Shown here in pieces: positions 1 to 8,363 of a DNA stretch of 64,000 nt; the stretch's first letter is position 1, and each line of letters opens with the position of its first letter. The notes below the pieces were generated by a model. The model was not told the DNA's origin. It worked only from the letters and a program-made list of their open reading frames with translations, and did no database searches. The stretch spans positions 39,187 to 103,186 of the forward strand of contig CAZJOM010000002.1 of assembly GCA_964547645.1 (NCBI GenBank), given 5' to 3'. Source of the DNA: SZUA-430 sp964547645. GTDB taxonomy: Bacteria; Pseudomonadota; Alphaproteobacteria; Micropepsales; Micropepsaceae. The position numbers and the translations under genes were made by a program.

Positions 1-470
1 TCCCGATCGACATCATGAAGGCGCAGATCGAGTTCGTCGATTTCCGCGCCGGCGATTCCTTTGCGTTGGCGCCGGATATCAAGGTGCGCACGACACCGCT
101 CAATCATCCGGACGGCGCGACAGGCTATCGGCTCGAGTATCAAGGCAAGTCGATCTGCTACATCACCGACACCGAGCACACGCCTGGCAAGCCGGATCAG
201 CGGATCTTGGGGCTGGTCGAGGGCGCGGATCTGATGATCTATGATTGTACCTACACCGATCACGAGTTCCCATCGAAGCGCGGCTGGGGCCACTCGACCT
301 GGCAAGAAGGCATGCGCCTTGCGCGCGCCGCGAACGTGAAGCGGCTTGCGATCTTCCACCACGACCCGGACCATGAGGATCACTTCATGGAAGAGGTCGA
401 GGCGTCCGCGCTTGCAGCGTGGCCGGGGTGCTTCGTGGCGCGCGACAATATGCGGATCAATTTGATCTAA
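1..470 (+). CDS. MBL-fold metallo-hydrolase, 5' end cut off by the window
   Basis: The reading frame is open through base 3, so the gene begins before the window and only the C-terminal part is seen (at least 155 residues). The visible part has the late beta-lactamase-fold elements: a DTEH motif, an IYDCTYTD metal-ligand segment, GHST, and an FHHDPDH histidine cluster near the C-terminus. This pattern fits the RNase Z/PhnP-like branch of metallo-beta-lactamase hydrolases, which bind two metals. Motifs HxHxDH that would lie upstream are out of view. Its end overlaps the convergent cupin gene by 4 bases. The substrate cannot be told. An internal ATG at 15 is not the likely start. Confidence 0.8.
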   Translation, partial: PIDIMKAQIEFVDFRAGDSFALAPDIKVRTTPLNHPDGATGYRLEYQGKSICYITDTEHTPGKPDQRILGLVEGADLMIYDCTYTDHEFPSKRGWGHSTWQEGMRLARAANVKRLAIFHHDPDHEDHFMEEVEASALAAWPGCFVARDNMRINLI

Positions 471-1399
471 CGCGCGGGAAGGGCCACTTCCAGAATTTCA
501 CAGCTTGCTTCCGCGGTGAGCGTGTATTCGATCCCGGTTGGGATCGTGCACGCATCGTCGGGGTTCAGCGCATGCTCAGCGAGAGTTGGGCTTGCGAGTT
601 TCATGCGGCCGTTCAGAACGGAGAGAAACAGGAAATCGCCGTTGTGTGTTTGTGTGAGCATCGTCGGGCGAACGACGCGGACGCGCGCAAGGTTGTTGGT
701 CGCTTTCGCGATGCCGGTATCTCGGTACTCGAAACCTTCGCCCTGTTGCCATGCTGTGTCGGCGGCGATGTGGTGGACAAAGCGTTGGCCGTCGAATGTG
801 TGGGTGGGGTCGGGCGTTACGGTCGGCAGCATCATGTCGTGGTCGCGGAAGGTTTCGTGTTCGGCGGGGCAGCCGATTTCGATGACTTCGAGGCTGGGTG
901 AAGACTCGAGCACGCGATGGCGGATGCCGGGTGGCTGAAGCACGCAATCGCCTTCGTGCATCACGAACGGTGGGCCTTGGTCTTCGTAGACGACGCGTAC
1001 CCATCCCTTGCGGACGAAGATGATCTGGAAACGGACGCGGTGGTGGTGGACGTAGTCGTTCACAGGTCCGCCCTGCGGAATGCGGATGTGGGAGGCGATG
1101 TAGCGTCCGCCGAGGCGACCGGGGATCAGATCGCGGTACAGCATGCCGGCGCGACCGGTGATCCAGGCGGCGGATGCCGACGCGCGGGTGATGACGAACT
1201 CTTGTGAGCTTGGCGGAATGACCGGATGGCCGAGGCCCAGAAATGGTTCGGTTTGCACCCCGCTGTTAGTGGCGACGAGGCGGAGCATTTCTTTGGCGTT
1301 CGAGACTACTGCGACGCGTGGAGCGTCGGCGGGCATGACCATGTCGAGGCGATAGCCGCGCTGCTCGTAAGCCTCGATGGCGTCGTCGAGGCTCGTCAT
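467..1399 (-). CDS. Two-domain cupin protein
   Basis: A 310-residue protein with two cupin-like halves. The first (about residues 100-175) has HHHRVRFQIIFVRKGWV followed by a downstream GDCVLQPPGIRHRVL, the usual two cupin boxes that bind a metal through His/Glu. The second half (about 215-305) is more diverged, with HNGDFLFLSVLNG and a late IPTGIEYTL. The start codon overlaps the stop of the upstream sulfatase by 4 bases (ATGA), so the two are translationally coupled. Family members include dioxygenases, isomerases and sensors, and the substrate is unknown. The pairing with a phosphonate/sulfate ester hydrolase hints at a small catabolic operon, which is inference. Confidence 0.75.
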   Translation of the reverse strand: MTSLDDAIEAYEQRGYRLDMVMPADAPRVAVVSNAKEMLRLVATNSGVQTEPFLGLGHPVIPPSSQEFVITRASASAAWITGRAGMLYRDLIPGRLGGRYIASHIRIPQGGPVNDYVHHHRVRFQIIFVRKGWVRVVYEDQGPPFVMHEGDCVLQPPGIRHRVLESSPSLEVIEIGCPAEHETFRDHDMMLPTVTPDPTHTFDGQRFVHHIAADTAWQQGEGFEYRDTGIAKATNNLARVRVVRPTMLTQTHNGDFLFLSVLNGRMKLASPTLAEHALNPDDACTIPTGIEYTLTAEASCEILEVALPAR

Positions 1400-2916
1400 C
1401 GGAAGCGCGGGCTCGGGCGTTCGATCATGCCTTTGTCGGTCGCCATTATGTGGGTCAATGTCTGTTCTTCGTGCGCGAGACGCCAGGAGATCAGCTTTTG
1501 CGCGTAAGCGAGCGTTACCTTCGCGTAGTCGCCAGCGGTGGCGAGGTTCGTGAACTCGTTCGGATCGCGCTGAAGATCGAATAGCAGCGGCGGCAGAGCC
1601 GCGAAATGGACGTACTTGAAGCGCTCGTCGCGGATCACGCTCAAGTTACATTGATGCAGCGTGAGGCCCAGCGCTTGCTCGGCGCCGTCAAAGCTTGGGT
1701 CGCGGAAGTCGAACTCCCAATGCGCGTGGCGGCGCCAGGTGGACGGCGCGCCGCCGCCGACGAACGGCAATAACGAGTGGCCGTCGCATTGCGGCGGGAT
1801 GGCGGCTCCGATGGCGTCGAGCAGCGTCGGCATCATGTCGACGTGCTCGGTGAACGCACTGACCGTTTGGCTGCCGCTCGCGCGCGGGTCGCGGATGATC
1901 AGCGGGACGGCGTAGGACTCGTTGAAGTAACCGGATTTGCCGAGCATCCAGTGATCACCGAGCTGTTCGCCGTGGTCGCTGGTGAAAACGATCAGCGTGT
2001 CGTCCCACAGGCCTTCGAGTTTCAAGTGAGCGAACAGGCGGCCGAGATTGTCGTCGACTTCGCTCATCATCGCGAAATAGACCGCGCGCAGGCGATTCAG
2101 CTTGCGCATGTCGTCAGGCGCTTGGGCGAGCGGGTGGTTCAGTTGATAGGCGAGCCAAGGGTGTTGGGCGGCCTCGGCATCCGGCGTCTCGCGGCGCATC
2201 GGCGGCGGCAACGACTCCGGGTCGTAGAGGCGGTTCCAGGGCTCGGACGCAATCCACGGCGGATGCGGGCGCAGCAGCGAGAGGTGCAACAGCCAAGGCT
2301 CGTCGCGATGTTCGCTCACGTAGTCGATCGCCTGGTCGATGTGCCAGGTCGTGTCGCTGTGCTCGGCCTTAACGATCCACGGCTTTGGATGCGGCGCACC
2401 GTCTTCGTAGTCTGCGCCGCTCTCTCGCATCCAGAGGATGAAGCGTTCCTCGGATGGGAGTTCGTAGCCGCGGGCACGGAGGAAATCACCCCATGGGCCC
2501 GGATGATCCATACCTGTGTCGGCGATCGCAGTGAGGCCGGGCAGGATGCCTTCGTAAGTCTTTAGGCGCGGGTCGCCGGGTTTGAGGTCTCGCGGATCAG
2601 CGGTCTGGTCGGTGTAACCGATCAACGCCGGATCGTAGCCCATCTTCCGCGCTTCGATCGCCCAGTTCGTATGGCGGCGGTCTAGCGGCGTGCCGTTCGT
2701 CGCCACGCGATGATTGTGCTGATAGAGCCCCGTGTGCAGCGTCGCCCGCGAGGGCGAACAGGGCGACGTGTTCGAGAAGTGGCGGGTGAATAGCGTGCCC
2801 TCGCGCGCGAGTGCGTCGAGGTGCGGGGTCTTCACGACGGGATGGCTCAACGCCGAGAGACAGTCGGCGCGCCATTGGTCGGCGGTGATAAAGAGGATGT
2901 TTCGGGGGCGGGGCAT
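1396..2916 (-). CDS. Sulfatase-family phosphonate monoester hydrolase/arylsulfatase
   Basis: About 506 residues from the ATG at 2916; a longer frame to 3024 runs into the intergenic repeat and is rejected as the start. N-terminal LFITADQWRAD supplies metal-binding Asp residues. CSPSR at residue 53 is the sulfatase signature whose Cys is matured to formylglycine. Later FTSDHGEQLGDH gives further metal ligands. Overall wording (GYDPALIGYT, PHPPWIASEPW, DERFKYVHFAALPPLLFDL) closely resembles my memory of the rhizobial phosphonate monoester hydrolase, a promiscuous phosphonate, phosphodiester and sulfate-ester hydrolase. It needs a formylglycine-generating system encoded elsewhere. No signal peptide is visible, so it is probably cytoplasmic. 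Confidence 0.88.
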   Translation of the reverse strand: MPRPRNILFITADQWRADCLSALSHPVVKTPHLDALAREGTLFTRHFSNTSPCSPSRATLHTGLYQHNHRVATNGTPLDRRHTNWAIEARKMGYDPALIGYTDQTADPRDLKPGDPRLKTYEGILPGLTAIADTGMDHPGPWGDFLRARGYELPSEERFILWMRESGADYEDGAPHPKPWIVKAEHSDTTWHIDQAIDYVSEHRDEPWLLHLSLLRPHPPWIASEPWNRLYDPESLPPPMRRETPDAEAAQHPWLAYQLNHPLAQAPDDMRKLNRLRAVYFAMMSEVDDNLGRLFAHLKLEGLWDDTLIVFTSDHGEQLGDHWMLGKSGYFNESYAVPLIIRDPRASGSQTVSAFTEHVDMMPTLLDAIGAAIPPQCDGHSLLPFVGGGAPSTWRRHAHWEFDFRDPSFDGAEQALGLTLHQCNLSVIRDERFKYVHFAALPPLLFDLQRDPNEFTNLATAGDYAKVTLAYAQKLISWRLAHEEQTLTHIMATDKGMIERPSPRFR

Positions 2917-2940
2917 CGCGCGTGCTCGTTTGCGGTCTTG

Positions 2941-3075
2941 CCCTTCTCCCCTCGGGGAGAAGGTGGATGCCGGCGCGGAGCGGCGGCAGACGGATGAGGG
3001 GACACCGCGGAAGCGTCCCCTCATCCGTCTCGCCGCCTGCGGCGTCGATCCACCTTCTCCCTGAAGGGAGAAGGG
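2941..3075. repeat. Intergenic inverted repeat (rhizobial-type REP/MITE-like)
   Basis: The left arm starts CCCTTCTCCCCTCGGGGAGA and the right arm ends with its imperfect complement (TTCTCCCTGAAGGGAGAAGG). Inner arms GACGGATGAGGGGAC and GTCCCCTCATCCGTC also pair around a short loop. The whole 135-base block can fold into one long hairpin between the sulfatase start and the chorismate mutase end. Similar elements with a cctcatccg...ccttctccc core are common between genes in rhizobia and relatives. It may act as a terminator for the minus-strand gene to its left or right. Confidence 0.85.
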
Positions 3076-3082
3076 CTAGGTC

Positions 3083-3427
3083 TTAAGCTGTTATAGCAAG
3101 CGCGGCGGTTCGAGCATCAAACACCTCGAACTCGTGCGCGATGCAGCCGTCCATCAACTTGCGCCAGACGGGTTCGGCGATGGTGTTGGGGAAGCCTTCG
3201 CGTTCGCAGGCGGCTTTGACCTTGGCCAGGACGTCGTTGATGCGGGCTTCGTCGCGAACCTTGTTTCGGTCTTGCTTGATGTGGCCTGCGCGCTCGATAT
3301 AGGTCAGGCGCTCGGCGAGCAGGCGAACGAGCGCGCGGTCGAGGCGGTCGATTTCGCGGCGGATGTCGAGCATCGAGTGGCAGTCGGCGGCGGGCGTGCC
3401 TTGAAGGTCAGGCCAGGGGGCTGGCAT
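3083..3427 (-). CDS. Chorismate mutase, AroQ type
   Basis: A 114-residue all-helical protein. After about 18 leading residues comes LDIRREIDRLDRALVRLLAE, the first long helix of AroQ-class chorismate mutases with its conserved Arg and Asp. K-x-x-R (KQDRNKVRDEARI) and a late EPVWRKLMDGCIAHE helix follow. The enzyme converts chorismate to prephenate for Phe/Tyr synthesis; the single-domain form also resembles PchB-like isochorismate pyruvate lyase. No neighbouring aromatic-pathway gene is seen. An internal Met at residue 19 is an alternative start. Confidence 0.85.
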   Translation of the reverse strand: MPAPWPDLQGTPAADCHSMLDIRREIDRLDRALVRLLAERLTYIERAGHIKQDRNKVRDEARINDVLAKVKAACEREGFPNTIAEPVWRKLMDGCIAHEFEVFDARTAALAITA

Positions 3428-3604
3428 GTGGTTCGTCCTCTTGGGTCTTTCGCCGACGCGGTGGATATGGCAGTGGCCAGCGGCCCCGCCAACGCGTCAT
3501 GCGGACGCGCAAAAGTGTGGGGCGGGTGATTGAATTTCTCTGGCGGGACCCAATTTCTACATGTAGGTTTGCATAAATAATTTCATTACGAGGATTTCTG
3601 TAAA

Positions 3605-4651
3605 ATGTCAGCAAACGTGGCCCCGGCCGGTGGACAGCACAAGACTGATGTCGTCATCATCGGTGCGGGGCCGATCGGGATATTTGCCGTGTTCGAACTG
3701 GGCCTGCTCGATCTCAAAGCGCATCTGATCGACATTTTAGATCGGCCGGGCGGGCAGTGCACCGAACTCTATCCGGAAAAGCCGATCTACGACATTCCAG
3801 GTCTCGTCGAAGTGACGGGGCAGGGGCTCACCGACAAGCTGATGGAGCAGATCAAGCCGTTCGGCGCGACGTTTCACCTGTCGCAGATGGCGGAGTCGTT
3901 GGAGCGCGTGGGCGACGGCTGGCGGGTCACGACGGATGCGGGGACACAGATTGAAGCGCGTGTGGTGGTGATTGCAGCGGGCGGCGGCAGCTTCACGCCG
4001 AAGAAGCCGCCGATCCCGGGTATCGAAGGCTACGAGAACACGTCGGTGTTCTATGCCGTCCGCAAGATGGAGCGGTTTCGCGACAAGGTCGTAGTGATCG
4101 CCGGCGGCGGCGACTCGGCGCTCGACTGGACGCTGAACTTGCAGCCGATCGCGAAAAAGTTGGTGCTTGTGCATCACCGCGACGGTTTCCGTGCGGCGCC
4201 CGATAGTGTGAACAAGATGCGCGCACTCGTGGCCGAGGGGAAGATGGAGTTCCAGGTCGCGAACATCAAAAGCTTGAACGGCGCCGGCGGGCAGCTGGAA
4301 TCGCTGACGCTGAACACGAAGGAGAAGGGCGACTATCAGTTGCCGGCGGAGATGCTGTTGCCGTTTTTCGGGCTCACCATGAAGCTCGGGCCGGTCGCGA
4401 ATTTCGGGATCAATCTGCATGAGAACTTGATCCCGGTCGATACCGAGAAGTTCGAGTCCACGACGCCGGGGATCTTTGCGATCGGCGACATCAACACGTA
4501 TCCGGGCAAGTTGAAGCTGATTTTGTCGGGCTTCCACGAAGGCGCCTTGATGGCGCAGCAGGCGTTCCGCTATTGCAAGCCGGACGAGAAGCTACGATTC
4601 CAATACACGACGTCGTCCTCGAGCCTGCAAAAGAAACTGGGTGTTGCGTGA
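3605..4651 (+). CDS. Ferredoxin--NADP+ reductase, thioredoxin-reductase-like type
   Basis: A 348-residue flavoprotein. VVIIGAGPIGIFAVFELGLL near residue 20 is the FAD-binding Rossmann motif. VVIAGGGDSALDW near 165 is the NADPH-binding motif but lacks the redox-active CxxC of thioredoxin reductase. GIFAIGDINTYPGKLKLI near 295 is the C-terminal FAD GD motif. This layout is that of the TrxR-like ferredoxin-NADP reductases (EC 1.18.1.2) found in Bacillus, Rhodopseudomonas and Chlorobium. It overlaps the following ferredoxin gene by 4 bases, so the redox pair is made together. Confidence 0.9.
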   Translation: MSANVAPAGGQHKTDVVIIGAGPIGIFAVFELGLLDLKAHLIDILDRPGGQCTELYPEKPIYDIPGLVEVTGQGLTDKLMEQIKPFGATFHLSQMAESLERVGDGWRVTTDAGTQIEARVVVIAAGGGSFTPKKPPIPGIEGYENTSVFYAVRKMERFRDKVVVIAGGGDSALDWTLNLQPIAKKLVLVHHRDGFRAAPDSVNKMRALVAEGKMEFQVANIKSLNGAGGQLESLTLNTKEKGDYQLPAEMLLPFFGLTMKLGPVANFGINLHENLIPVDTEKFESTTPGIFAIGDINTYPGKLKLILSGFHEGALMAQQAFRYCKPDEKLRFQYTTSSSSLQKKLGVA

Positions 4652-4962
4652 AACTGATCGTTACCGACCGCGAAGGCAAAGTGCACGAACTGACCGCGCG
4701 CGAAGATTGGAGCGCGATGGAGGTGATCCGCGACGCGAACCTGCCGCTCTCGGCCGAATGCGGCGGCGCCTGCGCGTGCGCGACGTGTCATGTCTATGTC
4801 GATGACGCCTGGGTCGCGCGGCTGCCCGCGGCGCAACAGCAAGAAGTCGATATGCTCGACTTTGGGGTCGCGGTGCAGGAGAACTCCAGACTCTCTTGCC
4901 AGATCAAGATGAGTGCGGAGACAGACGGGCTTGTCGTGACCCTTGCGCCGGAGAGTCTGTAG
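4648..4962 (+). CDS. [2Fe-2S] ferredoxin, adrenodoxin type
   Basis: 104 residues from a GTG at 4648 that overlaps the reductase stop (GTGA). An upstream in-frame ATG at 4573 would add 25 residues lying inside the reductase gene and is less likely. The cluster ligands are visible as C-x5-C-x2-C (ECGGACACATCH) with a fourth Cys about 36 residues on (SRLSCQ), as in adrenodoxin/putidaredoxin-type ferredoxins. It should accept electrons from the reductase encoded just before it. The final electron acceptor, for instance a P450 or Fe-S assembly, is not in the window. Confidence 0.92.
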   Translation: MKLIVTDREGKVHELTAREDWSAMEVIRDANLPLSAECGGACACATCHVYVDDAWVARLPAAQQQEVDMLDFGVAVQENSRLSCQIKMSAETDGLVVTLAPESL

Positions 4963-5081
4963 CTGCCGCGCTTGCGCCAACAACGCGCTTGCCCCTTGCA
5001 ACATCGCCGCCGCATCGATAAATAAAGAAAGCGATTGCTTTTTTAATTCCGACGCTCGACGTTGTCAGCGGGTTGGAACAG

Positions 5082-6461
5082 ATGTCGGTCATGCAAACGG
5101 GAACGTGGGCGGAACTTGCGTCGGCGCGCTATGCGGCGTCGACGGGGATGTTCAGCATCGGGATCGCGCTGCACGCGTTCAATGCGTTCATTGCCTCGAC
5201 GACAATGCCCAGCGCTGCCGTTGAACTCGACGCGGTGTCGCTCCTCAGTTGGGCGACGGCCGGCTATCTCGTCGCATCCATTGTCGGGGGAGCTGCTGCG
5301 GCGGCGTTGAAGGTGCGGTTTGGCGCGCAAGCCGCTTTGCTGGGCGCGTCGGTTGCGTTTGTTGCCGGATCGATCTTGTTCGGAACAGCGGGCGCCGCGT
5401 TGCCGCTTGTCGCGGGGCGTGTCCTGCAAGGTGCAGGCGAGGGTGTCGTTATGGCGTGCTGCTACATGCTAATACCGGAAATCTTTCCGAAATCGCTTGT
5501 GCCGCGTGTCTTCGCGCTTGAGTCCGTCGTGTGGGCCGCCGCCGCGTTCGGCGGACCGTTGGTTGCGGGCGCGATCAGCGAATACGCGTCGTGGCGGGCG
5601 GCGGCGATGGTGAGCGTGCCGGTATCGCTTGTGTTCATGGCGTTGGTGCCGCTTTGTACGCCGCGGGCAAGCGGGACCGAGCGCGTTGCGGTGGCGTTGC
5701 CGCTCTTGCAGTTGGGTTTGGTCGCGGCGGGCGTATTCTTGCTGTCGACTTGCGCCGGGATTGCGAACGCGTGGAGCGCGGCGGTCGCGCTGGTGGCGGG
5801 TTGCGCGGCGCTGATTGCAGCCGTCGCCATCGACGATCGCATGTCCGCGCGGTTACTGCCGCGCGGTGCGTTCGCGATGTCGCATCCGGTCGGCGCGGGA
5901 TTGCTGCTGGTGTTGCTGATGACACTGGTCGAAGCACCGGCTGCGATCTATGTCGCGTTTCTCGGCGCAAAGGTGTGGGGCCTTGGTCCGCTGACCGCCG
6001 GATTCTTGAGCGCGATCGGTGCCATCACCTGGAGCTTCACGGCGATTGCGGTCTCGCATATGCCGCGTCTTTCGGCGGCGGCTCATGTTCGGCCGGCGCC
6101 GCTTATTCTGGCTGCGGGGCTTGGCCTGCAAGCGATGGCGCTGATCTTCGAGTCGCTTGCTGCGGCGGTGGCGGCGCAGGCGCTGGTCGGCATGGCGTTC
6201 GGATTCAGCTGGGCACGGTTGTGCGAGCACGTGATGAGCGTTGCGCCGGACGACGAACGCGACTTCGCAATGGGGGCGCTGCCGACCGTGCAGTCAGCGG
6301 GGCTTTCGGTCGGCACGGCGCTGTTCGGCGCGGCGGCGGCGTGGTCAGGCTTGCGGGCGCATCAAACGGCGGACGAGGTTGTGGCGGTTATCGCGCCGCT
6401 GTTCGCCATTGCTGCCGTGATCGCGGTCGCGTCGACGATCGCCGCACGCCGGGCCGCTTGA
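5082..6461 (+). CDS. MFS transporter (drug:H+ antiporter-like)
   Basis: About 459 residues with the alternating hydrophobic stretches of a 12-14 helix major facilitator protein. The early segment FIASTTMPSAAVELDAVSLLSWATAGYLVAS resembles the first helices of the DHA2/EmrB group. GRVLQGAGEGVVMACCYMLIPE is a motif-C-like antiporter segment. A TTG at 5073 and ATGs at 5082 and 5091 are possible starts; the ATG at 5082 is used here. The substrate is unknown and no regulator sits next to it. Confidence 0.8.
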   Translation: MSVMQTGTWAELASARYAASTGMFSIGIALHAFNAFIASTTMPSAAVELDAVSLLSWATAGYLVASIVGGAAAAALKVRFGAQAALLGASVAFVAGSILFGTAGAALPLVAGRVLQGAGEGVVMACCYMLIPEIFPKSLVPRVFALESVVWAAAAFGGPLVAGAISEYASWRAAAMVSVPVSLVFMALVPLCTPRASGTERVAVALPLLQLGLVAAGVFLLSTCAGIANAWSAAVALVAGCAALIAAVAIDDRMSARLLPRGAFAMSHPVGAGLLLVLLMTLVEAPAAIYVAFLGAKVWGLGPLTAGFLSAIGAITWSFTAIAVSHMPRLSAAAHVRPAPLILAAGLGLQAMALIFESLAAAVAAQALVGMAFGFSWARLCEHVMSVAPDDERDFAMGALPTVQSAGLSVGTALFGAAAAWSGLRAHQTADEVVAVIAPLFAIAAVIAVASTIAARRAA

Positions 6462-6501
6462 TACGCGGGGCCAGGTTGTTGTGCGACTGGTGCGGTGGCT
6501 T

Positions 6502-7154
6502 TCATGACCGCGTTCGGTTTGGTTTTGTTTTCGCGCGCGGCGTGATCACCGGTTCGACGTCGTCAGGGCGCATGACCCTGCCTTGTTCGTCAACATAGGA
6601 GATCGTGACCCTTTGACCGGACGATTTCGAGCGCAGGGTCAGCGGCGGCGGCTCGNNNNNNNNNNNNNNNNNNNNNNNNNNNNNNNNNNNNNNNNNNNNN
6701 NNNNNNNNNNNNNNNNNNNNNNNNNNNNNNNNNNNNNNNNNNNNNNNNNNNNNNNGATCGTGACCCTTTGACCGGACGATTTCGAGCGCAGGGTCAGCGG
6801 CGGCGGCTCGCCTTCGCCAAGCCAGCGGTCGCCCCACGCGGTCATGGCCATGAAGGGCAGAGCAAGTGTCATTCCCATGTCGGTCAACGGATACTCGATG
6901 CGCGCGCGCTGGCGCCCCTCGCGGTATTCGCGCCGCTCCATGATGCCGGTTTCCACAAGGCCGGCAAGGCGGTTGCTCAGCACGGAGCGCGGCACGTCGA
7001 GCTCGGACTGAAAGTCGTCGAAGCGCCGCACGCCGTAGAGCGCAGAGCGCAATATCATGAGCGTCCACCGGTCGCCGATCAGCTCGAAGCTCTTCGACAG
7101 GTTGCAGACGGAGGCGGGCACCGGCGAGCGCCGAACGAGCGGGGCATCGGTCAT
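6502..7154 (-). CDS. HxlR-family transcriptional regulator, interrupted by an assembly gap
   Basis: The frame from 7154 reads a winged-helix HxlR protein: CNLSKSFELIGDRWTLMILR with the N-terminal Cys common in redox-sensing members, then FDDFQ, LSNRLAGLVETGIMERREYREG and PLTDMG. The coding is broken by 100 N. Removing one copy of the flanking 55-bp duplication plus the Ns (155 bases) gives exactly 498 bases, 165 residues, ending ITPRAKTKPNRTRS. The gene is therefore most likely intact in the real genome. It is divergent from the dienelactone hydrolase gene and probably controls it through the palindrome at 7204-7220. Confidence 0.88.
6601..6810. other. Assembly gap (100 N) flanked by an exact 55-bp duplication
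   Basis: Bases 6601-6655 and 6756-6810 are identical and flank 100 Ns. This is the pattern left when two contigs overlapping by the assembly k-mer are scaffolded without being merged. The duplication is an artefact, and the HxlR gene across it becomes one open frame when it is collapsed. Confidence 0.93.
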
Positions 7155-7203
7155 GGGTGGAGACTAGCTGAGTTGCAATTCTGGAGCTAGGGATGTAATG
7201 GTG

Positions 7204-7220
7204 AGTCCATAATATGGACT
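7204..7220. promoter_or_regulatory. Palindromic operator between HxlR and dienelactone hydrolase genes
   Basis: AGTCCATA-A-TATGGACT is a perfect 8+8 palindrome around one central A. It lies in the 82-base gap between the two divergent start codons, 16 bases upstream of the hydrolase ATG. Position and symmetry fit a binding site for the dimeric HxlR protein encoded next to it. The regulator assignment is inference. Confidence 0.7.
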
Positions 7221-7236
7221 TAAATTGGAGCCTCTT

Positions 7237-8052
7237 ATGCCGCCACATGATTTGACCAAGGACGATCCGCTCGACGATTTCAGGCACCCGTCGATCACAC
7301 TCGACGGCGTCACGAAGACGGTGCATGTCGCCGGGACCGGGCCGGCCGTGATCGTGATGACCGAAATGCCGGGGATCAGCCCGCATGTGGCGCGCTTTGC
7401 GCGTTGGGTGCGCGATGCGGGCTTCACCGTCTACATGCCGTCCTTGTTCGGCCGCGACGGCGCGGTGCCGAACGCCGCGGAAGGTGCCGCCGTCTTTCAG
7501 CGGGCTTGCGTGAGTGCTGAGTTCCGCGCTTTTGCGGCGAACGAGAGCAGTCCGGTGACGCAATGGCTGCGTGCGCTGGCGCGCTTTGCGCATGAGGCTT
7601 GCGGCGGGCCGGGCGTCGGTGCAATCGGGATGTGTTTCACAGGGAATTTTGCCCTCACGATGATGCTGGAGCCGGCCATGTTGGCGCCGGTGTTGTCGCA
7701 GCCGTCATTGCCGATGAACGATCCGGCAGGGATGCACATTGCGCCGGACGAGCTTGCCGCCGTGCGCGCACGGTTGGAGCGCGAGGACCTGACCGTTCTT
7801 GCCTATCGTTTTGCCGGCGACCGGATCTGCAAGGCGGAGCGGTTTGCCGCCTATGCACGGGCGCTCGGGGATCGCTTTGTGGCGCGGGAATTGCCGGACA
7901 GCGCGGCAAACACAGAGGTGGCGCCGTTCTTCGCAACGCACGTGGCGTATCCGCATAGCGTGGTCACGCAGCACCTGATCGATGAAGCGGGCCAGCCGAC
8001 CGTCAAGGCGCGGGATGAGATATTGGCGTTCTTCAAGCGACGGCTGGGGTGA
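7237..8052 (+). CDS. Dienelactone hydrolase family protein
   Basis: 271 residues from the ATG at 7237 (a TTG at 7225 is also in frame). The alpha/beta-hydrolase nucleophile is a Cys in GMCFTGN, as in dienelactone hydrolases. A later Asp (FAGDRICK) and His (PHSVVTQHLID) complete a Cys-Asp-His triad. These enzymes open dienelactones to maleylacetate in chloroaromatic breakdown, but many family members act on other esters, so the substrate is open. Divergence from an HxlR regulator with a palindromic operator suggests inducible expression. Confidence 0.85.
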   Translation: MPPHDLTKDDPLDDFRHPSITLDGVTKTVHVAGTGPAVIVMTEMPGISPHVARFARWVRDAGFTVYMPSLFGRDGAVPNAAEGAAVFQRACVSAEFRAFAANESSPVTQWLRALARFAHEACGGPGVGAIGMCFTGNFALTMMLEPAMLAPVLSQPSLPMNDPAGMHIAPDELAAVRARLEREDLTVLAYRFAGDRICKAERFAAYARALGDRFVARELPDSAANTEVAPFFATHVAYPHSVVTQHLIDEAGQPTVKARDEILAFFKRRLG

Positions 8053-8320
8053 CGAGGGAGCGGGGTGAGGGGAATGTCGACGTCGGTGATGCCGAAGGGG
8101 CGAGCGCGTTGACGAAGGCGGGGCGGTGCCCACCGTACCGGCTTCGCNNNNNNNNNNNNNNNNNNNNNNNNNNNNNNNNNNNNNNNNNNNNNNNNNNNNN
8201 NNNNNNNNNNNNNNNNNNNNNNNNNNNNNNNNNNNNNNNNNNNNNNNCGAAGGGGCGAGCGCGTTGACGAAGGCGGGGCGGTGCCCACCGTACCGGCTTC
8301 GCGGCACTCACCGCGATTCC
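8053..8320 (-). pseudogene. Decayed C-terminal fragment of a CoxL/xanthine dehydrogenase-like gene
   Basis: On the minus strand, pieces in different frames read REAGTVGTAP, then PAFVNALAP, then PFGITDVDIPLTPL. They follow in order the C-terminus of the intact gene at 8774-11086 (GEAGTVGAAPAFVNAVVNALAPFNITHVDMPLTPLKIW). The DNA also aligns directly with that gene's 3' end with small indels. Only some 35-45 codons remain, with frameshifts, so it is a relic of a duplicated or lost paralog. An assembly gap with a 55-bp duplicate lies inside it. Between 8053 and 8363 nothing else was seen. Confidence 0.75.
8093..8302. other. Assembly gap (100 N) flanked by an exact 55-bp duplication
   Basis: Bases 8093-8147 and 8248-8302 are identical, with 100 Ns between. 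It is the same scaffolding artefact as at 6.7 kb and falls inside the CoxL-like relic. Confidence 0.93.
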
Positions 8321-8363
8321 AGGGTTGCTCAGGGGCGATAGCGTCTGGCAAGTGTCGGCGCAC

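Noticed and set aside
3557..3566. CTACATGTAG palindrome upstream of the ferredoxin reductase gene as an operator
   Set aside because: Only 10 bases, no divergent regulator nearby, and likely by chance.
6601..6810. 55-bp direct repeats around Ns as target-site duplications of a mobile element
   Set aside because: All four pairs have the same length and flank exactly 100 Ns, and collapse restores genes; they are assembly overlaps.
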